DNA of 6,361 nt from an uncultured Lachnospiraceae bacterium. GTDB lineage: Bacteria; Bacillota; Clostridia; Lachnospirales; Lachnospiraceae. Numbering within the stretch: the stretch's first letter is position 1; each line of letters starts with the position of its first letter. Below, one piece after another: positions 1 to 6,112 of the stretch. Made by a program: the position numbers and the translations under genes. The stretch covers positions 1 through 6,361 of the forward strand of contig CANRJU010000165.1 in assembly GCA_947631075.1 (NCBI GenBank), read 5' to 3'. The notes under the pieces are model-generated. The model saw nothing but the letters and a program-made list of their open reading frames with translations. It made no database searches and was not told where the DNA came from.

Positions 1-120
1 GAGAACACGGAATTTATCATGAACAACACGTTCTGGGTAGGCGTGTATCCGGGAATGACGGATGAGATGATTGATTACATGGCGGAAGTGATAAAGGAAG
101 CCATAAAAAGTGAGAGATGA
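1..120 (+). CDS. rfbH: C-terminus of RfbH/DdhC-type CDP-4-keto-6-deoxyglucose 3-dehydrase (5' end outside window)
   Basis: Only the last 39 residues and the TGA stop (118-120) are present, in frame 1 from the left edge. The residues NNTFWVGVYPGMTDEMIDYM resemble the conserved tail of RfbH, a DegT/DnrJ/EryC1/StrS-fold enzyme. The family uses pyridoxamine phosphate and an iron-sulfur centre, with a reductase partner, to remove the C3 hydroxyl of CDP-4-keto-6-deoxyglucose. This yields CDP-3,6-dideoxy-4-keto-glucose, the common precursor of abequose, paratose, tyvelose, ascarylose and yersiniose. The cofactor-binding residues lie outside the window, so the call rests on the tail motif and on the next two genes, which would use this product. 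A more distant sugar aminotransferase of the same fold is possible but less likely. The next gene starts 7 bases after the stop, which suggests one operon. Confidence 0.8.
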   Translation, partial: ENTEFIMNNTFWVGVYPGMTDEMIDYMAEVIKEAIKSER

Positions 121-127
121 AGAGAAT

Positions 128-1843
128 ATGAAAAAAAGAGTGTCTGATTATATAGTAGAATATCTTATTTCTAAAGACATAACGGATATATTTGGCTATC
201 CTGGCGGAATGGTGACATATTTTATGGATTCTTTGCGTAAAAGAAACAATAGGATCAAATCACATCTGGCCTATCATGAGCAGGGAGCGGCTTTTGCTGC
301 CTGCGGTTATGCGCAGGCCAGCGGCAAGATGGGTGTTGCCTACGCTACGAGCGGACCAGGAGCAACTAATCTTGTGACGGGAATATGCAATGCTTACTTT
401 GATTCTGTTCCCGCGTTGTTTATTACAGGCCAGGTAAATACATTTGAAGGCAAAGGCGAAAGGAAAATCAGGCAGCGCGGATTTCAGGAAACAGACATTG
501 TGTCGATGGTTAAGCATGTAACAAAATATGCTGTAAAAATTGAAAGGGCGGAAGATATTAAGTATCAGCTTGATTATGCTTTTTATATTGCCATGTCCGG
601 AAGAAAAGGACCTGTATTGTTGGATATTCCGATGGATATATTCCGCGCAGATATTGATCCTGAAATGCTTATGGGATATTCTCCTGTTTTTCAAGGTGTT
701 TCTTTTGAATATTCAAAACTGCTGACTGAACTGCTGAGCTGTTCGAAGAAACCGCTGATCCTGCTTGGCAATGGAATAAAGACGGCCGGAGCTGTTAATG
801 AGATATCCGAAGCAGTGCAAAAATTGAATATGCCTGTTGTGACTACGATGATTGCTGTCGATATTGCAGCAGGATATGCATACAATTATGGCTTTATAGG
901 CGCTTATGGAGAGCGAACAGCAAATTTTTTGGTTTCAAAATGCGATTTGCTGATATCGATTGGAGCAAGGCTTGATGTAAGACAGACCGGGGCTAAAAGA
1001 GAAAATTTTGCTCTGCATGCAAAGATAATCAGGGTAGATATTGATGAGGATGAGCTGAATTATGAAATCCGAAAGGATGAAATTCATATTTGCGATGATA
1101 TAAGCCGTTTTGTAAAAGTATTAGGGAAGCTCGAGCCAGAGGATTATACAGAATGGATCAGCTTATGTGAATCAATAAAAGAGAAGTTGTACGGATTAGA
1201 TGAAAAAATGCCGAATTCTTTGGTTAAAAAAATAGGAAAGCTCATGCCTGAAAATGCTATTATCACTACGGATGTCGGACAGAACCAGGTATGGGTTGCC
1301 CAGTCGCTTGGGCTGAAGAAAGGGCAAAGGATTCTTTTCAGTGGAGGGCATGGAGCAATGGGGTACTCCCTTCCTGCATCTATCGGAGCCTGCATCGCAT
1401 CATGTAAAAGACCTGTCATCTGTTTTAGTGGTGACGGAGGCATACAGATGAATATTCAGGAACTGATGGCCGTCGCGCATGAAAAGCTGCCAGTTAAAAT
1501 CATTCTTTTGAACAATTACGCGCTTGGAATGATACGGCATTTTCAGGAGATGTATTTCAGCAAAAAATATACTCAGACCGTGTCCTCAGGAGGATATGGT
1601 GTTCCTGACTTCAAAGCGATTTCAGCTGCCTATGGAATAAAATACATATGCTGCGAAAGCGTAAAAGATATAGATTCAATGGAAAAAAGTACATTTGAAA
1701 GTGATGAGCCCATATTTATTGAGATTAAAATTAAAGAAGATACATATGTTTATCCAAAACTTGAATTTGGAAAGCCGAATCAGGATCAGGAACCACTGCT
1801 TGACAGAATGCTTTATGATGAGATAAATAATATGGATATATAA
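128..1843 (+). CDS. YerE-like thiamine-diphosphate carboligase (acetolactate synthase-like) for branched-chain deoxysugar synthesis
   Basis: This is a 571-residue protein, the usual length for the acetolactate synthase large-subunit family. Numbered from the ATG at 128, it shows the N-terminal ThDP-pyrimidine domain with the catalytic Glu51 in YHEQGAAFAACGYA. A central FAD/nucleotide-type domain follows, with GARLDVRQTG at 279-288. The C-terminal ThDP-diphosphate/Mg domain has SGDGG from 434 and the paired Asn 462-463. The family decarboxylates pyruvate and transfers the acetyl unit to an acceptor. A housekeeping acetolactate synthase would be expected next to a regulatory subunit and branched-chain amino-acid genes. 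Here the neighbours are rfbH and a sugar reductase, matching YerE of CDP-yersiniose synthesis, which acetylates C4 of CDP-3,6-dideoxy-4-keto-glucose (inference from context). The acceptor-site Trp typical of acetolactate synthases is Phe472. A GTG at 110 would add six residues and overlap rfbH by 11 bases; the ATG is preferred because MKKRVSDYIVEYL fits the family start and GAAGAG/GAGAG lies just upstream. Confidence 0.8.
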   Translation: MKKRVSDYIVEYLISKDITDIFGYPGGMVTYFMDSLRKRNNRIKSHLAYHEQGAAFAACGYAQASGKMGVAYATSGPGATNLVTGICNAYFDSVPALFITGQVNTFEGKGERKIRQRGFQETDIVSMVKHVTKYAVKIERAEDIKYQLDYAFYIAMSGRKGPVLLDIPMDIFRADIDPEMLMGYSPVFQGVSFEYSKLLTELLSCSKKPLILLGNGIKTAGAVNEISEAVQKLNMPVVTTMIAVDIAAGYAYNYGFIGAYGERTANFLVSKCDLLISIGARLDVRQTGAKRENFALHAKIIRVDIDEDELNYEIRKDEIHICDDISRFVKVLGKLEPEDYTEWISLCESIKEKLYGLDEKMPNSLVKKIGKLMPENAIITTDVGQNQVWVAQSLGLKKGQRILFSGGHGAMGYSLPASIGACIASCKRPVICFSGDGGIQMNIQELMAVAHEKLPVKIILLNNYALGMIRHFQEMYFSKKYTQTVSSGGYGVPDFKAISAAYGIKYICCESVKDIDSMEKSTFESDEPIFIEIKIKEDTYVYPKLEFGKPNQDQEPLLDRMLYDEINNMDI

Positions 1844-1855
1844 GGATATTTTATA

Positions 1856-2767
1856 ATGAAGAGAGCGATTTTAACAGGCGCCACCGGTGTTGTAGGTACG
1901 GCGTTAATAAAGGAATTACTTGAAAATGGGATCGAATTACTTGTTCTTTGCCGCAAAGATTCACAAAAAAATGAAAGAATACCGGATCATCCCCTTATTA
2001 TAAAAAAATATTGTGATTTGAGCGAATTATCTGAGCTTCAAAACGACAATGGAAAAGAATATGACGTTTTTTACCATTTTGCGTGGGCGGCCACTGACAG
2101 GCTCGGAAGAAATAATATGGAAGCTCAGGCAGACAATATTAAATATGCCCTTGACGCCGTTAATGCTGCAAAACGGTTTGGCTGTAATGTTTTTATAGGT
2201 GCAGGTTCCCAGGCAGAGTATGGCAGAGCTGATGGTCTGTTAGGACCAGAGACTCCATGTTTTCCAGAAAACGGATACGGGATGGCAAAACTCTGTGCGG
2301 GACAGATGACCCGGGAATATGCTCACCAGATGGGAATGAAACATATCTGGACACGGATTCTCAGCGTCTACGGACCTAATGATAGAGAAAATACCATGAT
2401 TATGTCTCTGATAAACAAGCTTCAGAAGAACGAGTCTCCTGTGCTTACCGGGGGAGAGCAGATCTGGGATTACCTGTACAGCGGGGATGCGGCAAGAGCG
2501 CTCAGAATGCTTGGTGAAAAAGGCATTGATGGAAAGACATATGTAATTGGAAGCGGGCAGGCCAGGCCCTTGAGAGAATATATGGAGAAGGTCAGAGATG
2601 TTGTCAGTCCCGGTACTTCGCTCGAATTTGGAGCAATTCCATATTCGGAAAAGCAGGTCATGTATTTATGTGCTGATATTAGCGGGCTGAAAAAAGATGT
2701 GGGGTGGAAGCCTGCCGTCGGTTTTTCTAAAGGAATACAGGAAATATTAAAATCAAACAGTAAATAA
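1856..2767 (+). CDS. NAD(P)-dependent sugar epimerase/reductase, extended SDR family (candidate YerF-like reductase)
   Basis: This 303-residue cytosolic enzyme has the normal length for the extended short-chain dehydrogenase/epimerase family. Residues 7-14 (TGATGVVG) form the nucleotide-binding glycine motif at the end of the first beta strand. Ser118 in GAGSQAEYG and Tyr141-xxx-Lys145 (YGMAK) form the catalytic triad. VYGP at 171-174 and the later substrate-binding half follow the family pattern. It starts 12 bases after the carboligase stop, and AAGGA at 1842-1846 overlapping that stop gives a good ribosome binding site, so it is very probably cotranscribed. In CDP-yersiniose synthesis an enzyme of this kind (YerF) reduces the acetyl group installed by YerE, giving the hydroxyethyl branch. 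That role is inferred from gene order. A CDP-abequose/paratose-type 4-ketoreductase or a CDP-sugar epimerase cannot be excluded from sequence alone. Confidence 0.82.
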   Translation: MKRAILTGATGVVGTALIKELLENGIELLVLCRKDSQKNERIPDHPLIIKKYCDLSELSELQNDNGKEYDVFYHFAWAATDRLGRNNMEAQADNIKYALDAVNAAKRFGCNVFIGAGSQAEYGRADGLLGPETPCFPENGYGMAKLCAGQMTREYAHQMGMKHIWTRILSVYGPNDRENTMIMSLINKLQKNESPVLTGGEQIWDYLYSGDAARALRMLGEKGIDGKTYVIGSGQARPLREYMEKVRDVVSPGTSLEFGAIPYSEKQVMYLCADISGLKKDVGWKPAVGFSKGIQEILKSNSK

Positions 2768-2836
2768 TAAAAGCTCTTGGAATTTAATACAGGTATTTAT
2801 AAAGATAACAAAATGAACTAAGCCAGAGGTGATACA

Positions 2837-4357
2837 ATGCCGGACGGAAGGCTGAAAAATTCAATAAGGAATACCGTGTCAGGCATTACAAGTCGTATGG
2901 TGACGATATTTTTCCCGTTTATTATCCGGACCGTGATCATCAAAAAGATCGGCATGGATTATGCCGGCCTGAACGGCCTGTTCAGTTCGGTTCTGATGAT
3001 GCTCAGCATCAGCGAGCTGGGCTTTGGCTCCGCGCTTGTTTACAGCATGTATAAGCCGATTGCGGAGGCTGACACGGAAAAAGTGTGCGCACTTTTAAAT
3101 CTCTACAAAAAGATTTACCATATTGTCGGATGTGTCATTCTCGCACTCGGCCTTGCTATTCTGCCATTCGTAAGGTCTTTTATCAATGGGGAAGTACCTG
3201 CGGATATAAATGTCTATGAGCTGTATCTTATTTTTCTGCTGAACACGGTCATAGGCTACTTTATGTTTTCTTATAAGAGCGGCCTGCTTACGGCCTCCCA
3301 GCGGGAAGATATTTCAAACTGGATCATCATATGTGTCAATCTTGCCATGTATGCGTCCCAGCTGCTCGTTTTATGCCTGTGGAAAAATTACATGGTATAT
3401 GTTTCCGTTAGCCCCGTGTTCACGGTGGTTACAAATCTCGTGAGGTCATTTGTCGTCGACAGGGTGTATCCCCAGTACAGATGCCGGGGCTCTGTTGAAA
3501 AAAATGAACTTAAGGGAATATATAAAAATGTCATCGCGTTGATTGGCGAAAGGATCGGAGGGACCGTGCTGCTTTCTACGGATACAATCGTGATCTCATC
3601 GTTCTTGGGACTCACTGCTGTGGCCTGTTATAACAATTATTACATGATTATCAGCGCTGTGCGTAACCTGGTAATGGTGATATTTGATTCCATCCGCCCG
3701 AGTGTCGGCAACAGCATGGTCACGGAAAGCCTTGAAAAGAACTATCGGGATTTTTGCAGGATTTCCTCCTTGTTCGTCTGGATATCCGGGTTCTGCTCTA
3801 TATCCATGATGTGCCTGTTCCAGCCGTTTATGCGGATATGGGTGGGCGAGGAATACCTTCTTTCGGCGGCTACGGTCATCATGTTCGGCGTGTATTTCTT
3901 CGGGTGGAAGATGTTGGACGTGCTTACATTATATCGAGACGCCGCCGGTATGTGGTGGTATGGGAAGTCAAGGCCGTACATAGTTTCGGTCTTGAATATC
4001 ATAGGCGATATTCTTTTTGTTCGCTTTTTCGGCTTGGACGGCGTAGTATTTGCAACATTATTTACATCTGTGTGCATGTCATATCCCTGGCTGCTCGGAA
4101 TTTTGTTCAAGCGGTATTTTAAAGACAGGCCGTGGGATTATTTGAAGCGTTTGGCACTGCAATGTGGAGTGGTCGTCGTAGCAGGGGTGCTTACCTATTT
4201 CCTTTGTTACCGCGTTGTTGCAGGTTATAGCTTTGTCAAGTTTGTAATCAGAATTGTGATCTGTGCTGTTGTTCCGAATCTTATATTTATGTGTACGATT
4301 GGGAGAAATAAGGATGTCCATGAACTGATTTCAAAGCTGACGAGAGGCCGGGTATAA
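2837..4357 (+). CDS. Wzx-like polysaccharide repeat-unit flippase (MOP superfamily membrane protein)
   Basis: This is a 506-residue integral membrane protein with about 12-14 hydrophobic segments, roughly at residues 16-38, 43-72, 93-113, 128-150, 161-182, 185-207, 245-285, 309-329, 342-365, 380-398, 403-425, 438-458 and 465-487. The early stretch GLNGLFSSVLMMLSISELGF followed by GSALVYSMYKPIAE is characteristic of Firmicutes oligosaccharide flippases. The family moves undecaprenyl-diphosphate-linked sugar units from the cytoplasmic to the outer face of the membrane for polymerisation. The ATG at 2837 is supported by AGAGGTG at 2825-2831. A 69-base gap separates it from the sugar reductase, with no terminator seen, so it probably belongs to the same operon. 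The end is charged and Arg-rich, ordinary for a cytosolic tail. Its G+C looks higher than that of the genes on either side, consistent with a mosaic locus. Which sugar unit it carries is not readable from sequence. Confidence 0.85.
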   Translation: MPDGRLKNSIRNTVSGITSRMVTIFFPFIIRTVIIKKIGMDYAGLNGLFSSVLMMLSISELGFGSALVYSMYKPIAEADTEKVCALLNLYKKIYHIVGCVILALGLAILPFVRSFINGEVPADINVYELYLIFLLNTVIGYFMFSYKSGLLTASQREDISNWIIICVNLAMYASQLLVLCLWKNYMVYVSVSPVFTVVTNLVRSFVVDRVYPQYRCRGSVEKNELKGIYKNVIALIGERIGGTVLLSTDTIVISSFLGLTAVACYNNYYMIISAVRNLVMVIFDSIRPSVGNSMVTESLEKNYRDFCRISSLFVWISGFCSISMMCLFQPFMRIWVGEEYLLSAATVIMFGVYFFGWKMLDVLTLYRDAAGMWWYGKSRPYIVSVLNIIGDILFVRFFGLDGVVFATLFTSVCMSYPWLLGILFKRYFKDRPWDYLKRLALQCGVVVVAGVLTYFLCYRVVAGYSFVKFVIRIVICAVVPNLIFMCTIGRNKDVHELISKLTRGRV

Positions 4358-4467
4358 ATAGTCTAATTCCTGCTATTTTAATATTGGAAAACACCATTAC
4401 ATGGTTCGCATGAAAAGGCGAAGTGGAAATATCATATAGTAAAAATTAAGATGGAGAGGAGATTTAT
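4358..4467 (+). other. Gap after the flippase gene; no intact gene, one doubtful open stretch
   Basis: These 110 bases, together with the broken gene that follows, make 343 bases without an intact CDS (4358-4700). No convincing terminator, RNA gene or repeat was found. One frame stays open from the TAA at 4379-4381 to a TGA at 4469-4471. Its last codons overlap the next ATG (ATATGA), as the end of a coupled upstream gene would. It could be the 3' stub of a deleted gene, but 29 open codons can arise by chance, so I do not call it a gene. Confidence 0.4.
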
Positions 4468-4486
4468 ATGAAAATTATTAGTAGAA

Positions 4487-4517
4487 TTACGCAAAGTATA
4501 AAAAGACGTGGTATAAT
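4487..4517 (+). promoter_or_regulatory. Possible extended -10 promoter for the DUF4062-receiver gene
   Basis: TGGTATAAT at 4509-4517 is an exact TGn-TATAAT extended -10 element. The -35 region is poor (TTACGC at 4487-4492, 19 bases upstream), as extended -10 promoters tolerate. It lies inside the broken gene and points towards the gene starting at 4701, leaving a leader of about 175 bases. It would give that gene its own transcription, independent of the glycan operon. AT-rich DNA produces such matches by chance, so this is tentative. Confidence 0.3.
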
Positions 4518-4687
4518 CTGCAAAACTGTTGTAGACAGCGCTAGATGCGACCTGTGCGCCGTAGCAGATTTTCTATTCCCAGGATGTAAATCTTTTAAAT
4601 GAGGTCAGAGAAAATCCGAAGGCCATCCTTGACATGATCTATTTTGAATACAATTATTATAGGACGAGAATGTACCGTCAAAAAGCC

Positions 4688-4695
4688 AGGAGGAG
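4688..4695 (+). promoter_or_regulatory. Ribosome binding site that fixes the start of the DUF4062-receiver gene
   Basis: AGGAGGAG lies 5 bases before the GTG at 4701, an almost ideal Shine-Dalgarno sequence. It argues against the longer TTG start at 4644, which has no comparable site and would add 19 residues unlike the family. The same bases are the last Arg codons (AGG AGG AGA) of the broken upstream gene, whose TAA stop at 4697-4699 lies one base before this GTG. The two genes may once have been translationally coupled. Confidence 0.8.
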
Positions 4696-4700
4696 ATAAT

Positions 4701-5813
4701 GTGTCAGTATTAGGGGTCTTTTTATCATCAACTTGTTATGATTTGGCAAATGTAAGAGATGGATTGAGAAATTTTATTTGTAATATTGGCTATGAGCCGG
4801 TGATGAGCGAATATGGTGATATTTTGTATGATCCAAGAATTTATATGCATATCAGTTGTATAGAAGAGGTCAAAAATTCGGATATGCTTATTTTGCTTAT
4901 AGGAGGGCGTTTTGGAGGAAAAGCTATAAGTGAAGCAGTATCTACCGTGGATTTAAAAAAAGTCAAAGAAAAATTAGAAGCAGGAACAGCAATAGACGAT
5001 GAACGACTTTCAATAACGCACTTAGAGGTTTTGAAAGCTATTGAATATGGGATTCCAGTATATGTATTTATTAAAGAAGATGTATTCAGTGATCATAAAT
5101 TGTACGAAAAAAATAAGAATAAACCATTTATTAGTGAAATTACATTCCCTTCAATAGAAAAGCAAGAAACAGCTAAATATATTTTTGAGTTTATTAATAT
5201 TGTTAGATTAAGGGAGTCTGGAAATAGTATTTTTACTTTTAAAAAAGAAACTGATATAGAAGAAATACTGAAAAAGCAGTGGTCCAGTTATTTTCAAAAG
5301 CTGATAAAAGAGCAATTTAGAAAAAAAGAAGAATTGGATAATAAGGTTTTAGTAAAAAAAGTGGATGATCTTCATGCACTTATTTGGGAATTTATTAATG
5401 AAGTACCAAGAAATAAAGAGTTACCTGTCAAATCCCCCCCAAAACGGTATGGACGAATTTTATGGGTAGATGATTATCCGATAAATAATGAATTGGTAAT
5501 TAATTTTTTTGAAGAAAAAAATATCCATTTTGATATTGCGCTTACAACTGAGCAAGGATTAAAATTATATAGACAAGAATTGTATGATCTTATTATTACA
5601 GATATGGGCCGAGGAAATGAGAGCACTGCAGGAATAACATTAATTGAAGGACTCAATTTTTTACATTGCCAAGTGCCAATTGTAGTTTATTGTAGTAAGA
5701 CGGCAATAAAAAGATATTCTGATGAAGCAATGAGGCTGGGAGTTTATAGAGTTGTAAATGGAATAGCAAATATTACTTCCCTAATTACAGATATTTGTGG
5801 ATTGCTTGAATGA
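4701..5813 (+). CDS. DUF4062 domain fused to an atypical response-regulator receiver domain
   Basis: This is a 370-residue predicted cytosolic protein with a GTG start. Residues 1-205 are a DUF4062 domain: LGVFLSSTCYDL (4-15), GYEPVMSEYGDILYDP (30-45), CIEEVKNSDMLILLIGGRFGG (53-73), then a Glu-containing helix THLEVLKAIEYGIPVYVF (106-123) and the conserved FPSIEKQETAKYIFEFIN region (149-166). DUF4062 is generally regarded as TIR/deoxyribosyltransferase-like and is often the N-terminal part of predicted signalling or defence proteins; its activity here is unknown. Residues 197-248 form a charged helical linker. Residues 250-370 are a receiver domain with the acidic pair Asp257-Asp258, the phospho-acceptor Asp301 in LIITDMGR and Ser332, but Gly354 where the conserved Lys is expected. 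No histidine kinase or output domain is nearby. The gene is much richer in A+T than its flanks, suggesting separate acquisition. The domain calls are firm; a role in phage defence or stress sensing is conjecture. Confidence 0.85.
   Translation: MSVLGVFLSSTCYDLANVRDGLRNFICNIGYEPVMSEYGDILYDPRIYMHISCIEEVKNSDMLILLIGGRFGGKAISEAVSTVDLKKVKEKLEAGTAIDDERLSITHLEVLKAIEYGIPVYVFIKEDVFSDHKLYEKNKNKPFISEITFPSIEKQETAKYIFEFINIVRLRESGNSIFTFKKETDIEEILKKQWSSYFQKLIKEQFRKKEELDNKVLVKKVDDLHALIWEFINEVPRNKELPVKSPPKRYGRILWVDDYPINNELVINFFEEKNIHFDIALTTEQGLKLYRQELYDLIITDMGRGNESTAGITLIEGLNFLHCQVPIVVYCSKTAIKRYSDEAMRLGVYRVVNGIANITSLITDICGLLE
5434..5440 (+). repeat. Run of seven C at the inter-domain linker (candidate slippage tract)
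   Basis: Seven consecutive C, followed by four A, occur in codons 245-247 (Ser-Pro-Pro) of an otherwise strongly AT-rich gene, exactly between the DUF4062 domain and the receiver. Loss of one C leads to a TAG and gain of one C to a TGA, each within about 12 codons. Either slip would yield a DUF4062-only protein of about 255 residues. Confidence 0.7.
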
Positions 5814-5817
5814 GGAT

Positions 5818-5857
5818 AAAGCCTGCCTTGTCTAATTTATCAGTTCGGGCAGGCTTT
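5818..5857 (+). terminator. Hairpin terminator between convergent genes, possibly bidirectional
   Basis: AAAGCCTGCC (5818-5827) and GGCAGGCTTT (5848-5857) form a perfect 10-bp stem with a 20-base loop, starting 4 bases after the stop of the DUF4062-receiver gene. The A/T-ended stem gives a short T-rich exit (TTTGTGTCTT) on the + strand. The minus-strand Rpn gene ends at 5882 facing it, so the hairpin may serve both. The long loop and weak T run lower confidence in strong termination. Confidence 0.6.
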
Positions 5858-5881
5858 GTGTCTTAAATAATATCAAAAACT

Positions 5882-6112
5882 TTATTTTTCCCCGTAATTT
5901 GTCTCCTCCTGCACCATATGCTCATACTGCTGGTGCAACTCCAGGGTATAATCCATGGATATTCCCAGAGTGTCGCTGATGTCATCCAGAGGTCTATTTT
6001 TGTCAAACAAACGAAAGGCAATTTCTTTTCGGCCGAATTCCCGGCCTTCCTCCCAGCTCTCCTGGCGCAGCGCCTTATGGTATTTTTCCTCGTCAAATTC
6101 ATATATGCTCAT
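5882..6112 (-). CDS. Possible internally started 76-residue C-terminal protein of the Rpn gene (RpnS-like)
   Basis: Within the Rpn frame, the ATG at 6112-6110 begins MSIYEFDEEKYHKAL and runs to the shared stop, giving 76 residues. It is preceded by GGAGGTGAT, an outstanding ribosome binding site. In E. coli, rpn toxin genes encode small C-terminal RpnS proteins from internal starts, and these inhibit the full-length nuclease (established for those genes). Applying this to a Firmicutes member is inference. No convincing internal promoter was found just upstream, so the short form may be made from the full-length transcript. The alternative is that GAG GTG ATA simply encodes Glu-Val-Ile and the match is fortuitous. 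Confidence 0.45.
   Translation of the reverse strand: MSIYEFDEEKYHKALRQESWEEGREFGRKEIAFRLFDKNRPLDDISDTLGISMDYTLELHQQYEHMVQEETNYGEK

Larger units (their letters stand above)
4468..4699 (+). pseudogene. Broken gene remnant: N-terminal piece in one frame, C-terminal piece in another
   Basis: An ATG at 4468 has an excellent ribosome binding site (GGAGAGGAG, 4453-4461) and opens a 44-residue frame (MKIISRITQSIKRRGII...) that stops at 4600-4602. A second frame, shifted by one base, is open from 4565 to a TAA at 4697-4699. It reads like a genuine protein end (NEVRENPKAILDMIYFEYNY, then an Arg/Lys-rich tail). A strong start with too little protein, followed by a natural-looking C-terminus out of frame, is what a large internal deletion or frameshift leaves behind. 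The position right after the flippase suggests it was another glycan-cluster gene such as a transferase, but I recognise neither piece and assign no function. The alternative is a real 44-residue small protein overlapping unrelated sequence, which I think less likely. Confidence 0.5.

Noticed and set aside
110..127. GTG start at 110 for the carboligase, adding six residues
   Set aside because: The ATG at 128 begins the family-like N-terminus and has purine-rich Shine-Dalgarno-like sequence just before it; the GTG has no better site and overlaps the rfbH tail by 11 bases. It remains a minor possibility.
260..694. Minus-strand 144-residue open frame opposite the carboligase
   Set aside because: It is antisense to a conserved enzyme, with no recognisable motif or good start; a shadow of the codon pattern.
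128..1843. Housekeeping acetolactate synthase (ilvB) as the identity of the carboligase
   Set aside because: No small-subunit or branched-chain amino-acid gene is adjacent, the acceptor-site Trp is changed, and the gene is tightly packed between sugar-nucleotide genes.
3742..4122. Long open frames on both strands inside the flippase gene (122 residues each)
   Set aside because: They lie wholly within a well-supported membrane protein gene, have no family resemblance, and their Arg/His-rich composition is typical of shadow frames.
4405..4422. TTCGC/GCGAA hairpin after the flippase gene as a terminator
   Set aside because: The stem is only 5 bp with an 8-base loop and no T run, too weak to call.
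4435..4440. TATAGT as a -10 element before the broken gene
   Set aside because: No acceptable -35 at 16-18 bases and no extended -10; expected by chance in this AT-rich gap.
4644..4700. TTG start at 4644 for the DUF4062-receiver gene, adding 19 residues
   Set aside because: The GTG at 4701 has AGGAGGAG at ideal spacing and starts exactly at the conserved SVLGVFLSST; the extra residues overlap the broken gene's C-terminal frame.
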